Below are positions 24,061 to 33,057 of a stretch of 64,000 bases of DNA, one piece after another. A program made the translations under genes and the position numbers. This DNA is from Maribacter sp. (lineage in GTDB: Bacteria > Bacteroidota > Bacteroidia > Flavobacteriales > Flavobacteriaceae). A model generated the notes under the pieces. It was not told the DNA's origin and made no database searches. It was given only the letters and a program-made list of their open reading frames with translations. The first letter of the stretch is position 1. Every line of letters begins with the position of its first letter. The stretch is from NCBI GenBank assembly GCA_024643345.1, contig JAHENB010000064.1, positions 124,001-188,000 on the forward strand, given 5' to 3'.

Positions 24061-24290
24061 ACTGTATAGCAAATTAAACCTACTGCCAAAACGATAAAAA
24101 TTATGGACTGTTTTTAAGCCCCTAACGAAAAATATCACAGATTTTCCATTCGGTTTGTATTTGAAGAACTAGTTTCTTCAATCACGCAACTAATCTTATA
24201 CAAAGACATTGGCCAAAACATCTTTTTATCGGATTTAAGGCTGTACGACCCTTTCCATTTAAACAGAATTATTTTTAGCTGTTAAATAAC

Positions 24291-24534
24291 GGATCTCTGG
24301 AAATTCGGAGATTTCAAGCATTATACCTCACTAAAACTAATGGCTAACATCCTGTGGATAACATCCCCAAAGGAAGATATTAACGGGAGCATGGTACGTG
24401 ATGTTTATTATGATAAGAACCATCCGGAACGGATCATTCATTATTGCGAATGCGATGTGATCACTGTAGCACAGGTGTTTCTTCGTTTACGAAATGACGC
24501 ATTGCTCGAAGAAAGGGAAATAAAAAAGCGCTGA
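24291..24534 (+). pseudogene. Truncated second copy of the exonuclease 3' end
   Basis: This frame reads LWKFGDFKHYTSLKLMANIL, then SPKEDINGSMVRDVYY and ITVAQVFLRLRNDALLEE before a TGA at 24534. It matches the last third of the 22214-22927 protein (LWKFGDFKHYTSLKLMTNVL...). About 45 bp at its left end are almost identical in DNA to 22688-22735, after which the copies diverge. No start or Exo I/II motifs are present, so it cannot make a working exonuclease, although an internal ATG at 24340 could start a 64-residue peptide. Confidence 0.85.
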
Positions 24535-24718
24535 CCGTCTCAACTATTTCTTAAGCCTTGTTACTGTACACTTACCTAACATCCATTCAGGAAAATGTCA
24601 ACAATCGTCAACCTCCTATTCTAATACCGTTCCAAAGTCCAATCATGATTTGTGTATTTGATTATTCCCATGCACAATTCTAACTTGATTATCTTTAAGA
24701 TAGCTTTAAACTGATAAT

Positions 24719-26962
24719 TTGGTAGATTATTTGATAAAATATAGATATGCTATAGTTGTGCTTCTACTTACTATGGCGGCGTTGGCTGTTCATAGAATAC
24801 CTGCAATTAAAATAAATACAGATTTTTACCAGTTTTTAGACCAGGATGATGATGAATATGTTTTTTTCAAGAAGGTACAATCTCAGCTTAAAGATGACCA
24901 AACCTTGCTCTTACTGGCAATAAAAAATCAACCAACTGTTCTTGAAATAAACTTTTTGAAGAGCATTGATTCTACTGTTCAAAAATTAAAGAATATCGAA
25001 CATGTAGAATCTATACAGAGCATTACAACGCTGTCATACCCTGTTAAATCTTTATTTGGCATAAGTGAAATACCATACTTATCCATTAAGGATAGTATCG
25101 CTCCTAAAATATCAGACACCAAAATTAAAAAGGATGAAAGAATCACCAATTATTTCATCAATGAGAACAGAACCGTTGTACTTCTTTGGATTACCCTAGA
25201 ACAGAATATGTTGGTTTCGGAGAATGAGAAAGTACTGAGTAACATTGATCGTATCAGAAAAGAGTATCATGAAAACGAAACTTTTATTTGGGGCAAGAGC
25301 TATATTAAATTCGCCATGGATGAAATATCTGCAAAGGAAACAGTCGAAAACATCTTGTGGTCGTTCATTGTTTTAATTGGTTTGCTGTTTTTGATGTTTA
25401 AAAGAATCCGGGCAATTTCCTTTGCGATTTTCTGTGTTTTACTTTCTGTTTTGATTTTTTATGGGGGTATGATTTACTTTAATCGCCAATTTGGTCTAAT
25501 GTCCAATTTATACCCTACCATTATCCTTATTGTAGGAATTTCAGATTTTATTCATTTCACTATAAAATACAATGAGGAAATTAGAGCTAATACCTCACCC
25601 AATATGGCCTATCGCAAAACCATCAAGGAAATAGGTTGGGCTATATTCATTACCTCCTTTACCACAGCAATAGGTTTTTTTACACTGATATTATCCCCGA
25701 TGAAAGCCTTAAATAATTTTGGCTTAGAAGCGGGGATTTCGGTTATTCTCACTTTTGTTGTATTCATGGCCATTACCCCTATAGGCTTCTATGGTATCAA
25801 AAAAAACAATCTTTTTGAGCTTCGACCCTCTTTTACAAACATATCGACCACTATCTTAAGAGCTTTGACAAAAACCCAAGATTATCCTAAAAGGGTTGTC
25901 ATGGGTGTACTTTTAATTCTGATTCTTTCAGCAATTGGTATAAAATCTGTGAACACCAACAACCTGCAATATTCAATTCCTACCCAAACGGCGTTTTATA
26001 AGAACTATAGCTTTTTTGAAAAGATACTTGGCGGTTCCAGAACTTTTGAGCTCTATTTTATAGCCAAGGGAGAGGGGCGGCTAAATACTCCTAAAGAATT
26101 AAATGCCATCCATAACACGTACAATTATCTGGATAGTATACCTTATTTGAATCAGGTGAAATCACCAACACTTTATTATCTGCTTATGAATCGGGCTTAT
26201 TGGCCCAATGCGTCATTAGATTCTTTAAACATTACCAATCGTGAAATTGATATCTATGAGAAGGATTTGAGAAAATCTGGCGCTTCAGCTTATCTTATGA
26301 ACCAAAGTAGGACAATGATGAAAATAAGTGGCCAAATGAAAGATATGGGGAGGCATTTGGTTAACCAAAAAAACAATGACCTATTAAAAAAAGTAAATTC
26401 CCTAATTGATACAACTAAAGTGCATGTGCAACTAAGTGGTCTTGATCATCTATTTGACAGAACTCACGAAAGTCGAATTCACAACATGGTCTATGGATTG
26501 CTCACTGCAATCGTAATAATTGCAATTGTTTTGGGGCTTCTTTATAGAAGTTTTCCAATCGTAATAATTGCCTTGATCCTTAACATAATTCCGATAATAA
26601 TTACTGCCGGGATCATGGGCTTAACAACCCTTGAGCTAAGAGCAGGTACCTCGGTAATCTTTACAATCGCCTTTGTCATCGCAGTTGATGATACGATACA
26701 CCTTTTAAATAAATTTAAATGGGAAAGGCAACATGGAAAAAGCATAAAAGAGGCACTTGGTGTAGCTATTCATCAATGTGGCATCGCTATATGGGCAACA
26801 AGTCTAATTCTAGCGGGGGCCTTTTTTGTTTTATTGTTCTCTAACCTTAATGAAATTTTTTCTTTTGGCCTCTTGATTGGAATCGCAATAATTATTGCAT
26901 TCCTAACAGATATACTGCTGACCCCTATTTTGATTTTACATTGGTTCAAAAAATACCTGTAA
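24719..26962 (+). CDS. RND/MMPL-family exporter
   Basis: 747 residues. The start is a TTG (24719); an in-frame stop lies just upstream and no ATG precedes the first membrane helix. Two repeats of one helix, a large extracytoplasmic loop and five helices are seen. The family motifs are GISDFIHFTIKYNEE and AVDDTIHLLNKF in the corresponding helices of the two halves. Proteins of this type (COG1033) export lipids or hydrophobic molecules using the proton gradient. It converges with the BtaA-like gene 27 bp away and lies beside a putative lipid or hydrocarbon operon, so a link to lipid export is possible but unproven. Confidence 0.88.
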   Translation: MVDYLIKYRYAIVVLLLTMAALAVHRIPAIKINTDFYQFLDQDDDEYVFFKKVQSQLKDDQTLLLLAIKNQPTVLEINFLKSIDSTVQKLKNIEHVESIQSITTLSYPVKSLFGISEIPYLSIKDSIAPKISDTKIKKDERITNYFINENRTVVLLWITLEQNMLVSENEKVLSNIDRIRKEYHENETFIWGKSYIKFAMDEISAKETVENILWSFIVLIGLLFLMFKRIRAISFAIFCVLLSVLIFYGGMIYFNRQFGLMSNLYPTIILIVGISDFIHFTIKYNEEIRANTSPNMAYRKTIKEIGWAIFITSFTTAIGFFTLILSPMKALNNFGLEAGISVILTFVVFMAITPIGFYGIKKNNLFELRPSFTNISTTILRALTKTQDYPKRVVMGVLLILILSAIGIKSVNTNNLQYSIPTQTAFYKNYSFFEKILGGSRTFELYFIAKGEGRLNTPKELNAIHNTYNYLDSIPYLNQVKSPTLYYLLMNRAYWPNASLDSLNITNREIDIYEKDLRKSGASAYLMNQSRTMMKISGQMKDMGRHLVNQKNNDLLKKVNSLIDTTKVHVQLSGLDHLFDRTHESRIHNMVYGLLTAIVIIAIVLGLLYRSFPIVIIALILNIIPIIITAGIMGLTTLELRAGTSVIFTIAFVIAVDDTIHLLNKFKWERQHGKSIKEALGVAIHQCGIAIWATSLILAGAFFVLLFSNLNEIFSFGLLIGIAIIIAFLTDILLTPILILHWFKKYL

Positions 26963-26989
26963 AGTTGCCGCCCAAAATATTTTCGGATA

Positions 26990-28105
26990 TCACATGTTAT
27001 ACTTAGTAATGGTATAAGCCGCTACTTTCCCATACACGAATGACCTATCAGTTTTTTGTAAATGAGTAGTCATGGATTGATCTTTTACAATTGAATCCCT
27101 AAGTGATTCCGGGACTTCTCTTGGAATCATAAGGTTTCGGAAAATTAATCGGGCTCCGGGTTTAGCAGTTCTATAGACCGATTTAAAAAGTCGTTCCGTC
27201 TCTGACTCACTCATTAGCTCACAAATATTCGACAATGCAAAGCAGTCAATGCTATTATCTTGCATTTTATCAATCCAGTTCTGTGCCTCTATGGTATGAA
27301 TATGTATCCGATCTAGTTTAGGTCTTATGGTATTGAACGGCACCTCTTTCATGTATTCGGGAACTTCTTTGAGACTTGCATACTTCCCCCTGACATACAG
27401 TGATAAAAAATAGTTGTTTTTGATCGGCATATCCCTGAAGGCATTTTTCGCACGATTGTAAAAACTTTCGGCAAAAGAGGAACTCCCATCATCAAAGTGA
27501 AAGTAATCCGCGGAAAGCCCTTTACGGGCTAGAATATGTTTGTTGAATAATAGTTTATAAATAGCCCTGTAGCGCTTTGTATTCCAGATTTTGTCGTAAT
27601 ATTCTTTTTGTGATTCCAGGGATTTCTCTTCGAATAGTCCATCTATTCTAGTCTTTCCCTGCACCATTTTAAGGAATTTACCGGCAAATCTTACAAATTT
27701 ATCGTACCTGCCATTCATTAAAAATCCCTTTTTAAGCACGTTTTGGTTCTTGTTCCAAAAATAAAGGGCGTCCGGACTAAGGAGCGATTGAAATTTTTCA
27801 AATAGCACCATTCTATTTTGGCATTCTGTTACTCCGGAAAAACATAAAAATTCCTCAAATGTCAAAGACTTCATGGCACAAATCTTTAATTCGAGTAAAA
27901 TGGATTGTGCTGCATTAATGTCTATACTATGTATTTCTTTTGGGTCAAATTGAAGAAACCCCAGCACATTACAACCCCCTGATGTAATGGCCATTACAAC
28001 ATCTCCCGACTTGATTTTTAATGCTTCGTGATCACAAATTGGATCTTCCCAGTTTTGACTGAAAACCAATGCTGTTAATTGTATTTGTTCTTTGGCTTCT
28101 TTCAT
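26990..28105 (-). CDS. DUF3419/BtaA-like aminocarboxypropyltransferase
   Basis: 371 residues. Characteristic features of the DUF3419 family are SQNWEDPICDHEAL at the N-terminus, the SAM-binding VVMAITSGGCNVLGFL, the acidic SIDINAAQSILLELK, and a C-terminal FALSNICELMSESETERL with IFRNLMIPRE. BtaA proteins transfer the 3-amino-3-carboxypropyl group of SAM to diacylglycerol, the first step to betaine lipids; other members act on other acceptors. No BtaB-type N-methyltransferase is adjacent. The start overlaps the stop of the AAR-like gene by 4 bp, so it is the last gene of a coupled operon. Confidence 0.83.
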   Translation of the reverse strand: MKEAKEQIQLTALVFSQNWEDPICDHEALKIKSGDVVMAITSGGCNVLGFLQFDPKEIHSIDINAAQSILLELKICAMKSLTFEEFLCFSGVTECQNRMVLFEKFQSLLSPDALYFWNKNQNVLKKGFLMNGRYDKFVRFAGKFLKMVQGKTRIDGLFEEKSLESQKEYYDKIWNTKRYRAIYKLLFNKHILARKGLSADYFHFDDGSSSFAESFYNRAKNAFRDMPIKNNYFLSLYVRGKYASLKEVPEYMKEVPFNTIRPKLDRIHIHTIEAQNWIDKMQDNSIDCFALSNICELMSESETERLFKSVYRTAKPGARLIFRNLMIPREVPESLRDSIVKDQSMTTHLQKTDRSFVYGKVAAYTITKYNM

Positions 28106-29193
28106 GTTGTGGAGTTATTTTTACTGGCTTCCAATATCCCGTCCGAATTATAAAAAGGTGCAAGTTCAATGCCGTGTTTTAGGCTTAATTCATACATCAG
28201 GTCAATTTTCTCAGAGGTAATATTTCCTTTCCCCATTGAAAAGTTTTCCTTAATCCCCTCAAAAGCCATCAATATGATTTCAATGATACATCCATGGCCT
28301 AAATGTGGTGCCGGATATCGGTAAAACTGTGATGTATAATCCGGATTGAATGAATAACCATGTTTGAGTTGTCCCATTCCGCCATGAAAAAGAAAAACAC
28401 CCGGTACCTTTTCCACTTTTTCCTCTAGGTTTTTTGGATAGCCTGCATCGCAAATTATTACTTTAGGTTTTAGGCTGCTGATGGCAATTTCACTTGAGCT
28501 GGCAACACTGATTATCAAATCAGCCTCAGGAGCCAGTTCACTTAGATCAGATGAGTATTTAACCTCATGGCCTTCATCTAAAAGTCTTTGTCCAAATGTC
28601 TTTAGACGATTCATGTTTCTGGCACATAGCAACAATCGGTTAACCTTACCCTTTAAGTAATTGGTGCAAGCCATCCCAATATCACCTGTAGCCCCTATAA
28701 CCAATACGTTTGATTCGGACATGCTTATCCCATGTTCCCTGGCCGCTTTTTCAAGACCCTTTACAACATAGGCTGAAGTTAAGGAGTTGCCGGTAGTCAG
28801 CACCATATCATAATCTTCAAAATCGTTAAAATTACCTTCCAATAGCAAGGAAGTAAAGCCCCCGAGGATGGCCATTTTAATGTTTAAGTGGTGAACTACC
28901 TTGACGGCGTCCTTTACTTTCTGAATATTGGCCCTAAGATTTTGTGCATTTAGCTTATCCGGAGCGATAAAAGTATCGATGTACAAACCATTTGTTTCAA
29001 TCCCTGTTAAGGATTTGACGTGCATTTTAAAGATACCCCTTGGCGGAATATAATCGTAAATCGCTTTAATTTTACTTATCGGCAACTCCTCCAGTTCCGA
29101 AGTACGCATTACATTTATTAAAGACTGAATATTTGGCCAACTATCTTGATGCCCAATTACCGCAAAATCTATGCTGGGAGTTTGGCGATCCAT
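28102..29193 (-). CDS. Acyl-ACP reductase-like protein (cyanobacterial AAR type)
   Basis: 363 residues. The protein follows the cyanobacterial long-chain acyl-ACP reductase motif by motif: VKSLTGIE, ILGGFTSLLLEG, LTTGNSLTSAYVV, the nucleotide-binding VLVIGATGDIG (167-173 GATGDIG), LLLCARNMNRL, CDAGYPKNL, and HGCIIEIILMAFEG, in which Cys302 falls where the active-site cysteine of AAR lies. AAR reduces acyl-ACP or acyl-CoA to fatty aldehyde with NADPH through a thioester. The gene overlaps the upstream ADO-like gene by 25 bp and the downstream gene by 4 bp. Substrate and product here are inferred from homology. Confidence 0.85.
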   Translation of the reverse strand: MDRQTPSIDFAVIGHQDSWPNIQSLINVMRTSELEELPISKIKAIYDYIPPRGIFKMHVKSLTGIETNGLYIDTFIAPDKLNAQNLRANIQKVKDAVKVVHHLNIKMAILGGFTSLLLEGNFNDFEDYDMVLTTGNSLTSAYVVKGLEKAAREHGISMSESNVLVIGATGDIGMACTNYLKGKVNRLLLCARNMNRLKTFGQRLLDEGHEVKYSSDLSELAPEADLIISVASSSEIAISSLKPKVIICDAGYPKNLEEKVEKVPGVFLFHGGMGQLKHGYSFNPDYTSQFYRYPAPHLGHGCIIEIILMAFEGIKENFSMGKGNITSEKIDLMYELSLKHGIELAPFYNSDGILEASKNNSTT

Positions 29194-29906
29194 ACAATTG
29201 ATTTTTCACCAGGAATTCCAATAGTATCCAATGCTTTCGCATAGAGTGCCAAGGCATTGCCTCGTAAGCTATCTACATTAAGATTTACATGGTGCAATGC
29301 ATTTTTCATACAATCTCCGTTACAAACGCCACAGTGCCCTTTAAGATCGGTTCTGGCAGAAAACTCAGATAGTATCGTCATGCAGTTAAAATGGATCCCT
29401 TCAAACTTTTTAATAAAGGTGTCAGGATCTTTATGTAATTCCTCTTGTAGAAGCTCCACAGAATGGTCCATATGTTCTTTTTCCTCTTCTGCAATCGAGA
29501 GGAATAGTTTTTTAGACGCTCCGCCCAGGGCATTACCTGCATCGGTATACATGGATATAGCGAATGCCTCAAGCATTACTTCCTGTATAATTATACAGGC
29601 GATAAAGTCCTTTTTTGCTGCATAGTTCAAAAACTGCTCCCGAATCCTATTCCAGTATGAGCCTTTTAAGTTGATATTGACATTAAGGCCAAGTTTTTTG
29701 GCATAAGCCATAAACCCTTCCGCATGCCTTCTTTCACTGTCTGCGTGCTCAACGGCCTCCATTTTTTCGTGTGGGTCATCAATTGTTTCTGCCAAAGTTG
29801 CAAAATTGCTCATTCCAATTAGTTCGCCTGTAATAGCTTGCGAATAAATGTCAGAAGTCACATTAAAAACTTCGATGCTCTTAAATTCTTTTTCTTGTGT
29901 TTCCAT
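29169..29906 (-). CDS. Ferritin-like di-iron protein resembling aldehyde-deformylating oxygenase (ADO)
   Basis: 245 residues. The six di-iron ligands of cyanobacterial ADO can be placed: Glu28 (ITGE), Glu58 and His61 (SERRH), Glu113 (QEVMLEAFAIS), Glu142 and His145 (EEKEH). The spacings 58-113 and 113-142 equal those of ADO (73-128, 128-157). ADO converts fatty aldehyde to an alkane one carbon shorter, with formate. Unlike the cyanobacterial proteins, this one has an added cysteine cluster, C192-x2-C195-x3-C199, in the C-terminal part. It is the second gene of the operon, 26 bp after the GNAT gene and directly upstream of the AAR-like gene. Activity has to be inferred from the ligands. Confidence 0.82.
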   Translation of the reverse strand: METQEKEFKSIEVFNVTSDIYSQAITGELIGMSNFATLAETIDDPHEKMEAVEHADSERRHAEGFMAYAKKLGLNVNINLKGSYWNRIREQFLNYAAKKDFIACIIIQEVMLEAFAISMYTDAGNALGGASKKLFLSIAEEEKEHMDHSVELLQEELHKDPDTFIKKFEGIHFNCMTILSEFSARTDLKGHCGVCNGDCMKNALHHVNLNVDSLRGNALALYAKALDTIGIPGEKSIVWIAKLPA

Positions 29907-29932
29907 ATTTTGCTGTTATTGAATTAATGTTG

Positions 29933-30982
29933 TTATACAGTTGAAAAATCCTTGTACGGAATTCCATTTTTAACCGAATCCATTAGCTTTTGGTTATTCT
30001 TCATGGTTACCAACATACCTACTGAATTAAATGTTATCCGAAAAGAACCAGGCAATCTTTGATTCAAAGAATCTTTTTCGTGCAAGCCAAGAGAAACAAA
30101 TGAATAGGATTTGGAACGAACTTCATTTTGAGCTTTTTTGATAAGAGATTTTATAAGTTTCCTATCGTTCCTTTTTACAGCAAGGTATTTGATGTACAAC
30201 ATTTTGATCGGCTGGTTGGTACTTGGCAGTAGGTTGTCGCCAACTATGGTTCTTAAAAGATTCATTATGGATATAAACATTCTTAAATACCAAGGTAATT
30301 TTAATACAATATGTTCCCTGCAGTTGCCGTAATCCACCAAACACATTACTGCTATTAAATCACCGTTTTCCTCAACTTTATAGATAGTGGCATCCTGTAA
30401 ATGACCGGGGTCAACAGCCTGTGCCAATTGATAATTCTCATAGAATTCGTTTAGAAAATCGATTGTTCCTTGATTAAAGGTCGTCCTTTCAACCTGAAAT
30501 TCATTGGTTGATTTCTTTTTAGAACCCAGAAATTGATAAATGTTGAAAATTCCAATATTCTCAAAATCAGGATATTGCGCGCGATTACTAAAAAATACAA
30601 AAGGTCTTTTATTGCCTTTTGAAACATTAAGGAAGACAAAATCCGCATTTTGTTCCTCCATATAAGCTACAGCTTTGTTGGTCAATTGCAGCCCAATCCC
30701 TTTATTTCTATGAGCATACCCGACCCTAAAATCACTGATGTAAAATAATTTACTAGGTATTTTATTGATGAATGCAGTTTCTTGGGTTACGCATATGGTT
30801 CCCACTATTTCATTTTCCTCTTCAGCAACGAATACTTTGCTTAAACCTCTTTTACTTATAAGATTGTAAAAAGAGGGGTCTCTCCTTGTCCTTAATTCTA
30901 TAATCCCCGGCATACTAGCTGAGTTTATCAGTTTCAACAAACGACTATCATCTTTTATAGTAGCTTCTCGATAGATAGCCAT
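29933..30982 (-). CDS. GNAT-fold N-acyltransferase
   Basis: 349 residues. The first 160 residues are a GNAT domain: VFVAEEENEIVGTICV, the strand ISDFRVGYAHR and the acyl-CoA loop RNKGIGLQL. The second half (160-349) looks like a diverged second acyltransferase half (CLVDYGNCREHIVLKLPW, IKYLAVKRNDRKLIKSLI). GNAT enzymes transfer an acyl group from CoA (or ACP) to an amine. It is the first gene of the four-gene operon with the ADO-like, AAR-like and BtaA-like proteins, so an amine-bearing lipid is a plausible substrate (inference). Confidence 0.82.
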   Translation of the reverse strand: MAIYREATIKDDSRLLKLINSASMPGIIELRTRRDPSFYNLISKRGLSKVFVAEEENEIVGTICVTQETAFINKIPSKLFYISDFRVGYAHRNKGIGLQLTNKAVAYMEEQNADFVFLNVSKGNKRPFVFFSNRAQYPDFENIGIFNIYQFLGSKKKSTNEFQVERTTFNQGTIDFLNEFYENYQLAQAVDPGHLQDATIYKVEENGDLIAVMCLVDYGNCREHIVLKLPWYLRMFISIMNLLRTIVGDNLLPSTNQPIKMLYIKYLAVKRNDRKLIKSLIKKAQNEVRSKSYSFVSLGLHEKDSLNQRLPGSFRITFNSVGMLVTMKNNQKLMDSVKNGIPYKDFSTV

Positions 30983-31209
30983 AGTATGCAGTTTATTTAT
31001 TCATAAAAATCGGATCAAATGCGTTGCACCTTATCTCTATTTTAAGTCTTTGTAATTAGCTTTTCGGTTGAAATTTTCTAAAAACAAAAGAATGTAACTT
31101 CTTCCAAAATAATGGGATTTCAATCCTGACAGCACTATGATTGAATCCGAAATAATTTTAAAAATTACTCCAGGAATCATAGTTGATCCTGTCTTATCTG
31201 TCACGAATT

Positions 31210-31620
31210 TTAAATTACAGGAACTTCAATGGTTAAGAATATATCTTGTCCATCAGCGTCTTCCCCTTGATAAAATTTAAAAATATATGGCTCAGATTGT
31301 AGGGCTTGTACAGGTATTGAAAATGTAGTTTCCCTAATATTTTGAGTACAAGGAACACCGTCATCTACATGTCCAATAGGATAGATAAGTCTAGAGGTTC
31401 CTTCATAGAAGTAATCATATTGATCATAATAATAATAACAACTATTCGGTAATTCTATGGTAATATTAATTCGATAAGTACGTCCAAAAATAAATTCATC
31501 CGGAAGATCCGCACTTATAACACTTACATATTCTAGGTGGTAGTCGTGATAGTTGTTGTCATCATTGCTACATCCAAATAATAAAAAAACGACCAGAAAA
31601 AGGGAAATCAGATGTTTCAT
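31210..31620 (-). CDS. Small lipoprotein of unknown function
   Basis: 136 residues. The lipobox is clear: MKHLISLFLVVFLLFGCSNDDNN, with Cys17 as the lipidated residue and an Asp-rich linker as in many flavobacterial surface lipoproteins. The remainder is rich in Tyr and beta-strand residues (FIFGRTYRINITIELPN, EPYIFKFYQGEDADGQDIF) and has two spaced cysteines (SCYYYY, PCTQN) that could form a disulfide. No family is recognised. It stands alone between the GNAT operon and an intergenic stretch. Confidence 0.7.
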   Translation of the reverse strand: MKHLISLFLVVFLLFGCSNDDNNYHDYHLEYVSVISADLPDEFIFGRTYRINITIELPNSCYYYYDQYDYFYEGTSRLIYPIGHVDDGVPCTQNIRETTFSIPVQALQSEPYIFKFYQGEDADGQDIFLTIEVPVI

Positions 31621-31993
31621 AATATTAAAAATTTAAAATATTTACTTCATTTAACGCTAGGAAAACTGTTTTTGGAGATATGTAAATTTACATTTTTTTA
31701 AAATCCGAAGGAAGACCAAATCATTCATATTTACAATTATTACTCCAGATAGATTGTGCCTCATGTTTAAACATGAATACTTGACTACCTCTATCTAATA
31801 TGGTGAGCTTGCATTTAAATATATTGTACTTTGGAAAAAATAAGACGGAAAATGGAAATTGTTCAGGGATATTTTCAGTTCCAATTTGCCCGCATAATAG
31901 TCGATCTCGCAAAAGCACGAACGTACAACAATGGCTATGCGTAATTGCTTCGTTTACGAAACGAATCCCCGGTCGAGATTAAAAAAGCTTAAG
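31621..31993. other. Intergenic stretch without supported gene
   Basis: The 373-bp gap between the lipoprotein start and the nuclease stop contains only short frames lacking motifs (for example at 31800-31982). A partial palindrome TTCGTTTACGAA (around 31949-31960) is the only structure I noted. Confidence 0.5.
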
Positions 31994-32980
31994 CTATTCG
32001 TTATACTTAAGTTGAATGTACACGGGAAAATGATCGCTATATCCCCCTAAATATTTTTTTCCCGCGAAAGTTCTAAAGGGCATTCCCTTGTACTTGCCCC
32101 TGGGTTCGGTCAAATACGATCTGTCAAAGATATTTGCCTCGGTAAAACTGTGCGTGCCCTTTTCATAATTCAAAAAATTGTGGGAAAATATGATTTGATC
32201 GAACATGTTCCATTCGCTTTGGTAATTCGCTGTGCCCCGTATGGGCGACGCCAGCTGTTCCGAGGGATTGTATAAATTTGACATTTGCATAAGGCTTTGC
32301 ATGCTCGGGGAATCTGGATTATCATTGAAATCGCCCATAATAATATAGTTCGAATCGGGCTGTTCGGCTTCGATGTCGGCGATAAAAGCCTTTAAGGTCT
32401 CGGCAGCCTTGATGCGCTTATAATCGGTTTCCAAGACCCCATCCCGTCGCGACGGCCAATGGTTTACGAAAATATGCATATGTTCCCCATTGAGCTTGCC
32501 GTTTACGTAAAGGATGTCCCGGGTGGTATCACGTACCCCGTCGGGGTTGTCTACGATCAAAGCGATCGCTTCTGAATGGAGCACCTCAAAATACGCCTTA
32601 TGATAGATCAATGCCGCATCTATGCCCCTTTCGTCCGGGGAATCATAATGCACGTACCCATATGCTGCCCGATGTAAAGGCTTTGTGGCGATCAGATCGT
32701 TGACCACCTTTTTGTTCTCCACTTCGGCAACGCCTATCAACACCGGCATATCATTGGCGGTATCGACCCCTATTTCAGACATGGTTCTCGCCAATTTATT
32801 TAACTTTTGTTGGTATCTTTTCACCGACCATCCCATTTCCCCCTTTGGCGTAAAGGCAAGGTCGAGCGTGTGATCATCGAAGGCGGTATCGAAAAGGTTT
32901 TCAAGATTATAGAAGGCGATACTGTGAAGGTTGTTGGGAAGCGCGACTTGCTGTTTTTTTTTGAATAATGAAAAACGCAT
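31994..32980 (-). CDS. Endonuclease/exonuclease/phosphatase family protein
   Basis: 328 residues. The fold's motifs are present: IAFYNLENLFDT at the N-terminus, the metal-binding Glu in VAEVENKKVV, IFVNHWPSR, the MGDFNDNPDSPSM stretch and GGYSDHFPVYIQL with the catalytic histidine near the C-terminus. There is no signal peptide, so it appears cytoplasmic. Family members hydrolyse nucleic acids or phosphoesters; the substrate is not evident. It is divergently arranged with hflX, whose promoter lies in the 77-bp gap. Confidence 0.87.
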   Translation of the reverse strand: MRFSLFKKKQQVALPNNLHSIAFYNLENLFDTAFDDHTLDLAFTPKGEMGWSVKRYQQKLNKLARTMSEIGVDTANDMPVLIGVAEVENKKVVNDLIATKPLHRAAYGYVHYDSPDERGIDAALIYHKAYFEVLHSEAIALIVDNPDGVRDTTRDILYVNGKLNGEHMHIFVNHWPSRRDGVLETDYKRIKAAETLKAFIADIEAEQPDSNYIIMGDFNDNPDSPSMQSLMQMSNLYNPSEQLASPIRGTANYQSEWNMFDQIIFSHNFLNYEKGTHSFTEANIFDRSYLTEPRGKYKGMPFRTFAGKKYLGGYSDHFPVYIQLKYNE

Positions 32981-33033
32981 CGAAGGTTGGATTTAGAATT
33001 TAAATTTACAAAAATAGCTTGGTAAGTATTGCT

Positions 33034-33041
33034 TAGCTTTG
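33034..33041 (+). promoter_or_regulatory. -7 promoter element before hflX
   Basis: TAGCTTTG fits TAnnTTTG and lies 16 bp before the hflX ATG, giving a very short leader. The TTG at 33019-33021 is only 12 bases upstream, shorter than the usual 17-23 spacing. Confidence 0.45.
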
Positions 33042-33057
33042 TGCTTTACATAATCAA

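Noticed and set aside
31800-31982. 60-codon plus-strand frame
   Set aside because: No motif, and its composition is not protein-like.
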